From Bacteroidales bacterium (GTDB lineage: Bacteria > Bacteroidota > Bacteroidia > Bacteroidales > P3): a stretch of DNA of 64,000 nucleotides. Shown one piece after another: positions 1 to 7,659 of this stretch. The DNA lies in NCBI GenBank assembly GCA_017479385.1, contig JAFVCE010000015.1, positions 62,001 through 126,000 on the forward strand. The letters are read 5' to 3'. The position numbers and the translations under genes are program-made. Position 1 is the stretch's first letter, and each line of letters starts with the position of its first letter. Below the pieces are notes generated by a model that searched no databases, was not told the DNA's origin, and saw only the letters and a program-made list of their open reading frames with translations.

Positions 1-2
1 AT

Positions 3-155
3 GTGCCCTCGACGGTCGATTCTGTTGGCATGTCGGCCTTCTCCATGTGCACAGGCTTGCGCCGTGTCAACCTTCCCACGAGTGGCGCTGCTCACATCGA
101 CGGCACGGCTTTCCACGGTTGCTCGGTGCTTGAACGAGAGGATAAAGAACAGTAA
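3..155 (+). CDS. C-terminal fragment of a BspA-like leucine-rich-repeat protein
   Basis: The window opens inside a reading frame in frame 3 that ends at a TAA at 153-155. The readable residues have the spacing of LRR_5 (BspA-like) repeats: VPSTVDSVGMSAFSMCTGL, then VNLP, then a second repeat start around HIDGTAFHGCSVL. This family is known for surface-exposed or secreted proteins in Bacteroidales. The protein ends in a short charged tail (LEREDKEQ) without the T9SS sorting domain seen on the similar protein at 36513-38681, so either this paralogue exits differently or the end is truncated. Only about 50 residues are visible, so full length and domain order cannot be given. Confidence 0.6.
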   Translation: MPSTVDSVGMSAFSMCTGLRRVNLPTSGAAHIDGTAFHGCSVLEREDKEQ

Positions 156-303
156 GAAAGATTGCGGCAAAAGACAGTTGAAAACTGGCCGAGAGATTGC
201 CTTCAGAAGATGATTTGAGAAAAGTGTGATTTTACAACGGGTTGATAATCAGTTGCTAATTGGCTGTTGTGTAAAAAAGTTACATCGGTTAGAAAAAAAA
301 ATG

Positions 304-311
304 TAATATTG
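304..311 (+). promoter_or_regulatory. Possible -7 promoter box for porP-like gene
   Basis: TAATATTG differs by one base from the Bacteroidales -7 consensus TAnnTTTG. It lies 25 bases before the ATG at 336, and no clear TTTG -33 box is visible. Confidence 0.35.
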
Positions 312-335
312 CATTTTGGAATATAGGTCTATCGT

Positions 336-1346
336 ATGCACTACAAAAGAACGAATTGGAAACAGGCGCTTGTGATGGCGGTGGCCATGCTGGGTGCTTT
401 CACTGGTAAGGCGCAGGATATAGGCTTTTCTCAGTTCTACGCCAATCCGCTCTATCTCAACCCTGCATTCGCAGGCTCGGTGGTGGCTCCGCGCATATCG
501 TTGAGTTACCGTGGTCAGTGGCCAGGACTGGTCAGTGCCTATACCACCGTTTCGGCCTCGTACGATCAGTATTTCAACGACTTGCATGGCGGTTTGGGCT
601 TCCTTTTGGTGACCGACCGTCAGGGCGACCACGGGGCACTGTCCACCACCTCTATCGGGGCAATGTACTCGTTTCGTTTCCAAGTAGCACGCGACATATA
701 TGTCAACGCAGCCCTGCAAGCCACGCTTGTCAACAACAACCTCAACTGGAGCGAATACCTGCGCTTCCCAGACCAGATTGACGATCAGTTGGGTTTCTCG
801 TTTGCAACAGGTGCCACGCCGCCCGATAAGACCAGTAAATGGAGTCTCGACTTCAATGCTGGTGCGTTGGTTTTCAGCTCGAAGTGGTATGCTGGTATAG
901 CAGCCGCCCACCTCACCCAGCCCAATCAGGCTTTCTATAGCGAAGACCGTGTGGCTATGAAATTCACCGTTCATGGGGGTGGTTTGATCAACGTGTCGGA
1001 AGAACGTCGCCGTCAGTCGGCGCTCGGGTTGGGCACGCCCATCATCTCGCCCAATGCGGTCTATCAATACCAAGGTGGGCAACATTACTTCAACTATGGT
1101 GTTTATCTTGACTGGATGCCATTCTTGGTAGGTGTGTGGTTCCGTAACGGCATAGAGAACCCCGACGCATTTATCTTTATGGCAGGTGTGCAGCAAGACT
1201 ATTTCAAAGTGGGCTACAGCTACGACGTAACCGTGTCGCAGTTGGCCAACAACACTGGTGGTGCCCATGAGCTCACGGTGGGTTTGTTGCTGCCAGTGCC
1301 CGAGCATAAAAAGAAGATAAAGGCCATACGTTGCCCCTCGTTCTAA
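336..1346 (+). CDS. porP: PorP/SprF-family type IX secretion membrane protein
   Basis: A 336-residue protein with an N-terminal signal sequence ending near GKAQD, followed by the PorP/SprF family start pattern (FSQFYANPLYLNPAFAG) and alternating beta-strand character to the end. Family members are outer-membrane proteins that attach T9SS or gliding-machinery components such as PorK/GldK and, for SprF, a specific cargo. It is followed 84 bases later by a gldJ-like lipoprotein gene on the same strand, which matches the usual T9SS neighbourhood. porL, porM and porN homologues are not next to it, so this may be one of several porP/sprF paralogues rather than the core copy. Family assignment is firm; the paralogue assignment is not. 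Confidence 0.85.
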   Translation: MHYKRTNWKQALVMAVAMLGAFTGKAQDIGFSQFYANPLYLNPAFAGSVVAPRISLSYRGQWPGLVSAYTTVSASYDQYFNDLHGGLGFLLVTDRQGDHGALSTTSIGAMYSFRFQVARDIYVNAALQATLVNNNLNWSEYLRFPDQIDDQLGFSFATGATPPDKTSKWSLDFNAGALVFSSKWYAGIAAAHLTQPNQAFYSEDRVAMKFTVHGGGLINVSEERRRQSALGLGTPIISPNAVYQYQGGQHYFNYGVYLDWMPFLVGVWFRNGIENPDAFIFMAGVQQDYFKVGYSYDVTVSQLANNTGGAHELTVGLLLPVPEHKKKIKAIRCPSF

Positions 1347-1430
1347 AGTGAAATAAAAAAGTTGTGCGACAGTGAAACAAAAAAACGCTGTCGTCCGTTA
1401 TAGAAATAAAACAACCGACAAATACAGCCT

Positions 1431-2990
1431 ATGAAATTGTTCAGAATGACATGTCTTGTGTTGACGGCCGGACTTTTGCTGACCTCGTGCTTTGGCAAAA
1501 GCAAGAAGTCGTCGACCACGGGTTGGAATCTTAACGACCCCAAGTGGGGCGGTTATGAAGTGTCCGACGCCACCGAGCAGGCCACTGCCCCAGGATTGGT
1601 GTTTATTGAAGGTGGTTCGTTCGTCATGGGACACGTCTCGGAAGACCCTCGCTACAGCTGGGATAACGTGGCCCACACCGTTACGGTGTCGTCGTTCTAT
1701 ATGGACGAAACCGAGGTGAGCAACGAAGCCTACGGCGAGTTCGTCTACTGGATGCGTCGCGCCTACAACGACGAGTATCCTGAGAAAGTGCGCGCCATAT
1801 ACCCCGACACTGCCGCATGGCGCGACAAGTTGGCTTGGCGTGAGAGTTTTGTCGACTACTATTTCCAAAGCCCCAACTATAAGGACTATCCAGTTGTTGG
1901 TGTGTCGTGGGAACAGGCTCAAGCTTTCTGCACTTGGCGTACCGACCGCGTGAACGAAAAAGTGCTCATCGACCGCGGTGTAATCAATAACGAGCAGGAA
2001 AACTTGGGTACGGGTGCTTTCCAAACCGACGTCTACTTGGCTGGTTTGTTTGAAGGCGAGGTGCGCAACAATTTGCCCGACCTCAATCCGTCAGCAGGTG
2101 GCGAACCGCGTAATGTGCGCAAGGCCGATGGTATACTCTATCCCTACTACCGTCTACCCACCGAGGCTGAATGGGAGTTTGCCGCACTTGGCCATATCGG
2201 AAACACCTACGACGAGCGCGTAACAGAGCATAAGACCTACCCCTGGGCTGGTCAAAGTCTACGTTCGGCCAACAAGAAATACTACGGTCAGTTCCTTGCC
2301 AACTTCAAGCGCACTCGTGGCGATGCTATGGGCGTGGCTGGCAATCTTAACGATGGTTGGGACTACACCTGCCCCGTGAAGTGGTACTTCCCCAACGACT
2401 ATGGCCTGTACAACATGGCTGGCAACGTCAGCGAATGGTGCATGGATGTATATCGTAAGACGGTTAGCCCAGTGGGTGCCGACGATCTTGATCCTTTCCG
2501 CGGAAATATCTATCGCACTGCCGTTCGCGATGAAGACGACGCCGTGCAACTTGGCGACGATGGAATGGTGGTGTATAAGGATGTCGACTTTGACGCCAAC
2601 CGCCGCAACTACCGCCAAGCCAACAACGTTAACTATCTTGATGGCGATCGTGCTTCGAATCTTGAAAACTGGCGCGATGAAAACATAGAGGGTGAAGACG
2701 AAGAGGATGGCACTGGCTCAGACGGTGAGGACGAAGATGAGGACAACGGCACACAGATGTCGGACGATGATATGTACACCAATAATATGTATCGTCGCAC
2801 AAGTACCGATAAAGACAGCCCCACTTCATCGCTCGTTAACAATAAGGTGCGTGTTGTGAAAGGTGGCAGCTGGAAAGACCGCGCCTACTACTTGCAGTCG
2901 GGTACCCGCCGCTATTACGACCAAGACAAGTCAACTTCGTGGATCGGCTTCCGTTGTGCAATGGATCGTCTTGGCTCTCGCACAAAATAA
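1431..2990 (+). CDS. gldJ: GldJ-like gliding/T9SS lipoprotein with FGE-sulfatase fold
   Basis: A 519-residue lipoprotein. The signal peptide ends in the lipobox LLLTSC, with the lipid cysteine near residue 20. From about residue 55 it has the formylglycine-generating-enzyme/sulfatase-modifying fold (APGLVFIEGGSFVMGHV, FYMDETEVSNEAYGEF, PVVGVSWEQAQAFCTWR, LPTEAEWEFAA, GNVSEWCMDVY, VVKGGSW, GFRCAMD). Flavobacterial GldJ and GldK share this fold. The TGWNLNDPKWGG opening and DRVNEKVL stretch resemble GldJ more than GldK, whose RGEL opening is absent. An acidic insert of Asp/Glu/Gly lies near residues 420-445. It probably acts at the periplasmic face of the outer membrane with PorP-type proteins. 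A terminator follows. Confidence 0.8.
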   Translation: MKLFRMTCLVLTAGLLLTSCFGKSKKSSTTGWNLNDPKWGGYEVSDATEQATAPGLVFIEGGSFVMGHVSEDPRYSWDNVAHTVTVSSFYMDETEVSNEAYGEFVYWMRRAYNDEYPEKVRAIYPDTAAWRDKLAWRESFVDYYFQSPNYKDYPVVGVSWEQAQAFCTWRTDRVNEKVLIDRGVINNEQENLGTGAFQTDVYLAGLFEGEVRNNLPDLNPSAGGEPRNVRKADGILYPYYRLPTEAEWEFAALGHIGNTYDERVTEHKTYPWAGQSLRSANKKYYGQFLANFKRTRGDAMGVAGNLNDGWDYTCPVKWYFPNDYGLYNMAGNVSEWCMDVYRKTVSPVGADDLDPFRGNIYRTAVRDEDDAVQLGDDGMVVYKDVDFDANRRNYRQANNVNYLDGDRASNLENWRDENIEGEDEEDGTGSDGEDEDEDNGTQMSDDDMYTNNMYRRTSTDKDSPTSSLVNNKVRVVKGGSWKDRAYYLQSGTRRYYDQDKSTSWIGFRCAMDRLGSRTK

Positions 2991-3035
2991 AATCTCTGTC
3001 GGTGCGCTGCTGCGTAACGCAATGAGTTGAACATA

Positions 3036-3075
3036 AAAAGGAATTAGTGGTCAGACAGACTCCTAATTCCTTTTG
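3036..3075 (+). terminator. Rho-independent terminator after gldJ-like gene
   Basis: A 12-bp perfect stem (AAAAGGAATTAG at 3036-3047 pairs with 3063-3074) with a 15-base loop, ending in a T run. It closes the porP-gldJ unit and argues against the TTG at 3073 as the start of the next gene. Confidence 0.8.
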
Positions 3076-3087
3076 TCTTGTTGCAGA

Positions 3088-4635
3088 ATGATACATCTTA
3101 CCCAACATAAAAACTTGGCAGTGAAGTCTGTGTGGCGTGCTGTTGCTGTGCTATACCTGTGCTTAACAGGTGGCTATGCTTGCGCTCAGAAGATGATAGA
3201 GTATACTGCTGGCACTGGCTCAAGGTATCCCGATCGCGCCAATGTGTGGGTGCTGTATAATGGGGTTAAGGCTTCGCATGAAGGTATGACACTTGATGCC
3301 GACTCGGCTCACTATAACACTTTGGAGAATAGCTTTACTGCATTTGGCGACATTGTGATACGACTAACGGACACAACTACCATTTGGGGCGATAGTTTGT
3401 ACTATGATGGAAATGCACGCGTGGTTGATATTTGGGCTGATACAGTGGTGCTTGTTGATGGTGAAACCACGTTAAAGTCTAATCATTTGACATATAATCG
3501 CAACACTTCTACGGCCTACTATAACCTGTGGGGACATGGCACAAGCAGCGATCGCGTACTTGATAGTAAACAAGGTTTCTACAACTCGGCACTGAAAGAG
3601 TTTTATATCTATGGCGACGTGGTGTTGAGCGACTCGTCGGCTACGCTGTTGACCGATACGTTGACCTACAACACCATCAGTAGAATTGCACATTTTGAAA
3701 GTCCTACGCATATTTATAGCGATTCGTCGGTGATATATAGTGAGCTCGGCGACTACAATACGACATCTCGTTTTGCCATATCGTATAGGGGTTCGCACGT
3801 AGATAATCAGAAGAAATCAATAGATAGCGACACCCTTTATTATGATGCTATACAAGAGTATGGCAAAGCGTTCGGTCATGTAAACATAATAGATTCGACC
3901 AACGATTTGCACTGTACGGGACGTTATGGCGAGACCAATCAAAGTTTGCACTACTCGTTTGTTACCGACAGCGCGCATGTGTTGTTTATTGACAATGGAG
4001 ACTCGCTTTTCCTTCATGCCGACACAATCTATATAACCACCGACAGTTCTAACCACATGCAGGCTGTTCGTGCCAATTATAAAGTGAAACTCTACCGACG
4101 AGACGTTCAGGCTATGGGCGATTCGGCTTTTTATTCGGCTTCGGATTCGGTGATAACCCTCTTCGGCTCGCCGTTTTTGTGGTATGACCATTATCAATGT
4201 TCGGCCGATACAATATCTTTGTTTATAGACTCGGCTGGCGTAAAGCATGCCTATCTTCGTAACGATTGCTTTGCAATAGAGCAGGTTGATCGCGACCGTT
4301 TCAATCAGTTGAAAGGCAAACGGGGACGAGTGTATTTTGAAAATGGCGAGCCAAAATATGTTGACATATTGGGTAATGCGCAGATGGTTTACTACATAAC
4401 CGAGACCAATGCCGAACGTCGTCCCGAGTTGGTAGGTGTCAATGTCGGTGTGGGTACTGACATGCGCATTTACTTTGACAATAATAGAGCGCCCGCACGT
4501 GTGGTGACATACGATAAAGCTGATATGCAAACCTATCCTGTAGAAGCTCTGCCCGACGACCAAAAACAACTGAACGGCTATAACTGGGCGCCACAAAAAC
4601 GCCCACGTTCGCCACAGGATGTCTTTGTGTGGTGA
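3088..4635 (+). CDS. OstA/LptA-like organic solvent tolerance protein
   Basis: A 515-residue protein starting at ATG 3088 (MIHLTQHK). An earlier in-frame TTG at 3073 lies in a terminator stem and is rejected. A signal peptide ends at YACAQ. The body is a run of OstA-type beta-jellyroll repeats built on DxLxYD and GxVxLxD patterns (for example GDSLYYDGNARVV, LLTDTLTYN, DTLYYDAIQEYGKAFGHV). This fold forms periplasmic beta-jellyroll bridges that carry lipopolysaccharide in LptA and the periplasmic part of LptD. The Bacteroidales OstA-like proteins are long like this one. It lies 62 bases before grpE, whose promoter region overlaps its stop codon. A role in lipopolysaccharide transport is inferred from the family. 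Confidence 0.8.
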   Translation: MIHLTQHKNLAVKSVWRAVAVLYLCLTGGYACAQKMIEYTAGTGSRYPDRANVWVLYNGVKASHEGMTLDADSAHYNTLENSFTAFGDIVIRLTDTTTIWGDSLYYDGNARVVDIWADTVVLVDGETTLKSNHLTYNRNTSTAYYNLWGHGTSSDRVLDSKQGFYNSALKEFYIYGDVVLSDSSATLLTDTLTYNTISRIAHFESPTHIYSDSSVIYSELGDYNTTSRFAISYRGSHVDNQKKSIDSDTLYYDAIQEYGKAFGHVNIIDSTNDLHCTGRYGETNQSLHYSFVTDSAHVLFIDNGDSLFLHADTIYITTDSSNHMQAVRANYKVKLYRRDVQAMGDSAFYSASDSVITLFGSPFLWYDHYQCSADTISLFIDSAGVKHAYLRNDCFAIEQVDRDRFNQLKGKRGRVYFENGEPKYVDILGNAQMVYYITETNAERRPELVGVNVGVGTDMRIYFDNNRAPARVVTYDKADMQTYPVEALPDDQKQLNGYNWAPQKRPRSPQDVFVW

Positions 4636-4665
4636 CAAAATGTCATACTTTCTGACTATGGCAAG
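4633..4665 (+). promoter_or_regulatory. Palindromic operator-like site upstream of grpE
   Basis: TGACAAAATGTCA at 4633-4645 is a near-perfect palindrome, followed by TGACTATGGCA at 4653-4663, a second copy of the TGnCA-type half-sites. The first site overlaps the stop codon of the upstream gene. The same kind of paired site lies upstream of dnaK (34754-34790). Confidence 0.5.
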
Positions 4666-4697
4666 CTTTTTGCTCGTATAATAACAAACATTGCACT

Positions 4698-5219
4698 ATG
4701 AAAGAAGACGTAGAAAAGAATAAGGAAACAATAGAAAACGATGAACCTGTCGTTGAGAACGACACCGTCGAGGAACAACCATCGGCCGAGGAAACTATTC
4801 AGCAACTTGGTGAAAAACTGGAGGCTATAGACGACAAGTATAAACGCTTATACGCCGAATATGAAAACTATCGCAAACGTACCAATTTAGAAAAGGCCGA
4901 CTTGTTGATAAATGGCAGTCGAGAGACAATAAAGTCAATTCTGCCAATAATAGACGACATGGAACGCGCCCTTAACGCAATGAGCGATGATGAGGGTGTC
5001 AGGCTGATATATAACAAATTGGTAAAGATATTGCAGCAAAAGGGATTGAAGGAGATGGAGGTGATGGGAGAACGCTTTGATGAGAATCTTCATGAGGCTG
5101 TTACCAGGATTCCCGCCACCGATGAAGAGCAGAAAGGTGTGGTGATAGATGTAGTGGAAAAAGGCTACTTCCTTAATGACAAAGTGTTAAGGTATGCCAA
5201 GGTGGTGGTGGCATGTTAG
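4698..5219 (+). CDS. grpE: GrpE, nucleotide exchange factor for DnaK
   Basis: A 173-residue protein with an acidic, flexible N-terminus (about residues 1-35), a long helix that would form the GrpE dimer (LYAEYENYRKRTNLEKADLL), and the C-terminal beta domain (LHEAVTRIPA, VIDVVEKGYFLNDKVLRYAKV). GrpE releases ADP from DnaK so that the chaperone can cycle. It sits 17 bases before dnaJ, forming a grpE-dnaJ unit; dnaK itself is 28 kb away on the other strand. The length is typical of the family. Palindromic sites upstream suggest stress-linked control shared with dnaK. Confidence 0.95.
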   Translation: MKEDVEKNKETIENDEPVVENDTVEEQPSAEETIQQLGEKLEAIDDKYKRLYAEYENYRKRTNLEKADLLINGSRETIKSILPIIDDMERALNAMSDDEGVRLIYNKLVKILQQKGLKEMEVMGERFDENLHEAVTRIPATDEEQKGVVIDVVEKGYFLNDKVLRYAKVVVAC

Positions 5220-5236
5220 TATAGAAAGGAGAAAGG

Positions 5237-6382
5237 ATGGAAAAACGCGATTATTATGAGGTTCTTGGAGTGAGCAAAAATGCCACACCAGAGGAACTAA
5301 AGTCGGCTTATAGGAAGCTTGCACTGAAATATCATCCTGATCGCAATCCAGGAGATAAGGATGCAGAAGAAAAGTTCAAAGAGGCAGCCGAGGCATACGA
5401 TGTGTTGAGCAACCCCGAAAAGAAGTCTCGCTATGACCAATTCGGTATGGATGGTATGAATGGGTCGTATGCACAGGGTGGCATGAATATGAATGATATA
5501 TTCTCTCAGTTCGGCGACCTGTTTGGCGACCTATTTGGAGGCGGTGGTTTTGGAGGGTTCAATGGTGGATTTAGAACGGGTGGACGACGTGTGCAACGTG
5601 GAAGTAATCTGCGAATTAAGGTGAAACTGACCCTTGAAGAAATTGAGCATGGTTGTGAGAAAAAGATAAAAGTGAACAAGTATGTACCGTGCAAGACATG
5701 TGGAGGGTCGGGAGCTAAAAATAATGCATACGAAACATGTCAGCACTGTCATGGCACGGGTGTAGTGACTGAAGTGAAGAGAACAATCCTCGGACAGATG
5801 CAAACCCAGACGGCTTGCCCCAATTGTGGTGGAGAAGGAAGGATAATAAAGGATAAGTGCCACGATTGCCACGGAGACGGAATTGTAAAGAGCGAAGAAG
5901 TTATCACGATAAACATACCTGCTGGTGTGCAAGATGGTATGCAGTTGTCTATGCACGGACAGGGCAATGCTGCAGCGAGAGGTGGAGTTGCGGGCGACCT
6001 AATTGTTGTTATCGAGGAACTACCACACGACCTTTTTGAGAGACAAGAGGCAAATATATACTACAATGCTTTTGTGACGTTCAGTGAAGCAGCACTTGGA
6101 GCCTCGATAGAAATACCTACGTTGACGGGTAAGGTAAAGGTGAAGATAGAACCCGGTACGCCATCTGGTAGGGTGCTACGCATTAGAGGCAAAGGATTGC
6201 CAGTGCTTAATGGCTATGGCAGGGGCGACTTGTTGGTTAGTGTCAACGTGTGGGTCCCCAAAGTTTTGAGCAAGGAAGAAAAGAAGATGCTTGAAGATTT
6301 GAAGAACCATGACAATTTCAAGCCTAATCCTACCAAGCAAGAACGTGGTTTCTTTGATAAAATGCGTGAAATATTCAACTGA
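5237..6382 (+). CDS. dnaJ: Chaperone protein DnaJ
   Basis: A 381-residue class I DnaJ. The J domain covers about residues 1-70 with the HPD motif at 33-35. A Gly/Phe-rich linker (about 75-118) follows, then four CxxCxGxG zinc motifs ([32 protein letters not shown]) at about 155-220, and the C-terminal substrate-binding domains. DnaJ delivers unfolded clients to DnaK and triggers its ATPase. The gene follows grpE closely, and its TGA overlaps the ATG of the DUF2851 gene by one base, so all are probably co-transcribed. Nothing looks damaged. Confidence 0.97.
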   Translation: MEKRDYYEVLGVSKNATPEELKSAYRKLALKYHPDRNPGDKDAEEKFKEAAEAYDVLSNPEKKSRYDQFGMDGMNGSYAQGGMNMNDIFSQFGDLFGDLFGGGGFGGFNGGFRTGGRRVQRGSNLRIKVKLTLEEIEHGCEKKIKVNKYVPCKTCGGSGAKNNAYETCQHCHGTGVVTEVKRTILGQMQTQTACPNCGGEGRIIKDKCHDCHGDGIVKSEEVITINIPAGVQDGMQLSMHGQGNAAARGGVAGDLIVVIEELPHDLFERQEANIYYNAFVTFSEAALGASIEIPTLTGKVKVKIEPGTPSGRVLRIRGKGLPVLNGYGRGDLLVSVNVWVPKVLSKEEKKMLEDLKNHDNFKPNPTKQERGFFDKMREIFN

Positions 6383-7659
6383 TGACTGAAGCGTTCCTTC
6401 AGTATGTTTGGCGCTACCAACTTTATGATAAGCCCGTGTATACTGTTGATGGGCGGTTTATTAGGGTGGTGTCGTGTGGGACGCTGAATCGCGATGCTGG
6501 ACCCGATTTTCAGAATGCGCATTTGGTCATTGACAACGTTGAATGGATAGGTAATGTAGAGATACATGTAAAGAGTAGCGATTGGATAGCCCATGGACAT
6601 TCTTCAGATTGTGGTTACAACAACGTTGTGCTGCATGTGGTCTATGACGACGATGCCCAAGTGAGGCTTGAAAATGGGCAAATGCCGCTCACGTTGTGCT
6701 TGCAAAAATACCTTTCGCAGGCTCTTATAGACAAATATTCACGTATAACATCGGTTACAGAAGGGGAGCAGCAGTGCATAAGCGAGGTGCAACTGCTGCC
6801 CCCTTTTATGCTTAACTCCTTTTTCGAGCGGTTGCTTGTGGAGCGAGTCGAGGAAAAAGCGACAACCGTTAGACGGTTACTTGACGAAAGTAGGGGTGGC
6901 TGGGAGCAGACGTGCTATTTGCTTATGGCACACTATTTCGGAGGAAGAGTGAATGCTTTGCCGTTTGAACTTTTGGCCAAATCAGTAGACATGCGACTGC
7001 TTGCAAGGTGGAAAGACAACCCCACTCGTGTTGAGGCTTTGCTTATGGGGCAAGCAGGCTTGCTTGACGGCTACTTTACAGACGACTATCCTCGGGCTTT
7101 GCAGGCCGACTATGAGGCTTTGCGACAAGCCCTTGGCCTTAAACCAATAGATGGATACCTATGGAAATTTTATTGTTTACGTCCATCTTCTTTCCCCACA
7201 ATTAGAATTAGTCAGTTTGCACATTTGGTGTGTGAAGTTAGTGGGCTGTTTTCAAAAATGTTGCAAACAGTTGATGTTGACCATCTTCTTCAATTCTTTA
7301 ATCAGACGGCTTCTAATTATTGGGATAACCATTACCAGTTTGACAAGCCAAACACGCGACATTTCAAAAAACACATCGGCGATATGCAGGCTGTGTCGAT
7401 TATCATAAATGCTTGGGTTCCACTACTTTTTGTTTATGGTCAAACCATTGGTAAGCAGCAGTATAAAGAGCAGGCAATAGAACTGCTAAACCAACTCAAA
7501 CCCGAAGCCAATCGCATCACTCGCAAGTGGAGTCGTGGAGGCCTTGAGTGTCGCAGTGCGGCGCAGAGCCAAGCTTTGATACAGTTAGAGAATAATTATT
7601 GTGCCAACAGGCGGTGTCTCGACTGCCAAATTGGTTATTTCCTATTGAAAAAGATATGA
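6382..7659 (+). CDS. DUF2851-family protein
   Basis: A 425-residue soluble protein with the DUF2851 signature at its start (LQYVWRYQLYD, NRDAGPDFQNAHLVIDNVEWIGNVEIH, SSDWIAHGH, YNNVVLHVVYDDD). Family members are common in Bacteroidota and their function is unknown. The conserved NAGPDF-like and NVEIH segments resemble restriction-endonuclease-like folds, but I see no proof of catalysis here. The start overlaps the dnaJ stop by one base, and its own TGA overlaps the ATG of murF-alr by four bases, so translational coupling is likely. Function is left open. Confidence 0.85.
   Translation: MTEAFLQYVWRYQLYDKPVYTVDGRFIRVVSCGTLNRDAGPDFQNAHLVIDNVEWIGNVEIHVKSSDWIAHGHSSDCGYNNVVLHVVYDDDAQVRLENGQMPLTLCLQKYLSQALIDKYSRITSVTEGEQQCISEVQLLPPFMLNSFFERLLVERVEEKATTVRRLLDESRGGWEQTCYLLMAHYFGGRVNALPFELLAKSVDMRLLARWKDNPTRVEALLMGQAGLLDGYFTDDYPRALQADYEALRQALGLKPIDGYLWKFYCLRPSSFPTIRISQFAHLVCEVSGLFSKMLQTVDVDHLLQFFNQTASNYWDNHYQFDKPNTRHFKKHIGDMQAVSIIINAWVPLLFVYGQTIGKQQYKEQAIELLNQLKPEANRITRKWSRGGLECRSAAQSQALIQLENNYCANRRCLDCQIGYFLLKKI

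Noticed and set aside
1-213. 70-residue frame starting at base 1
   Set aside because: Frame 3 in the same interval reads as leucine-rich repeats; frame 1 has no recognisable features.
249-1307. Long minus-strand frame (352 residues)
   Set aside because: Shadow of porP; Cys- and His-rich composition, no domain, and the plus-strand frame has clear family motifs.
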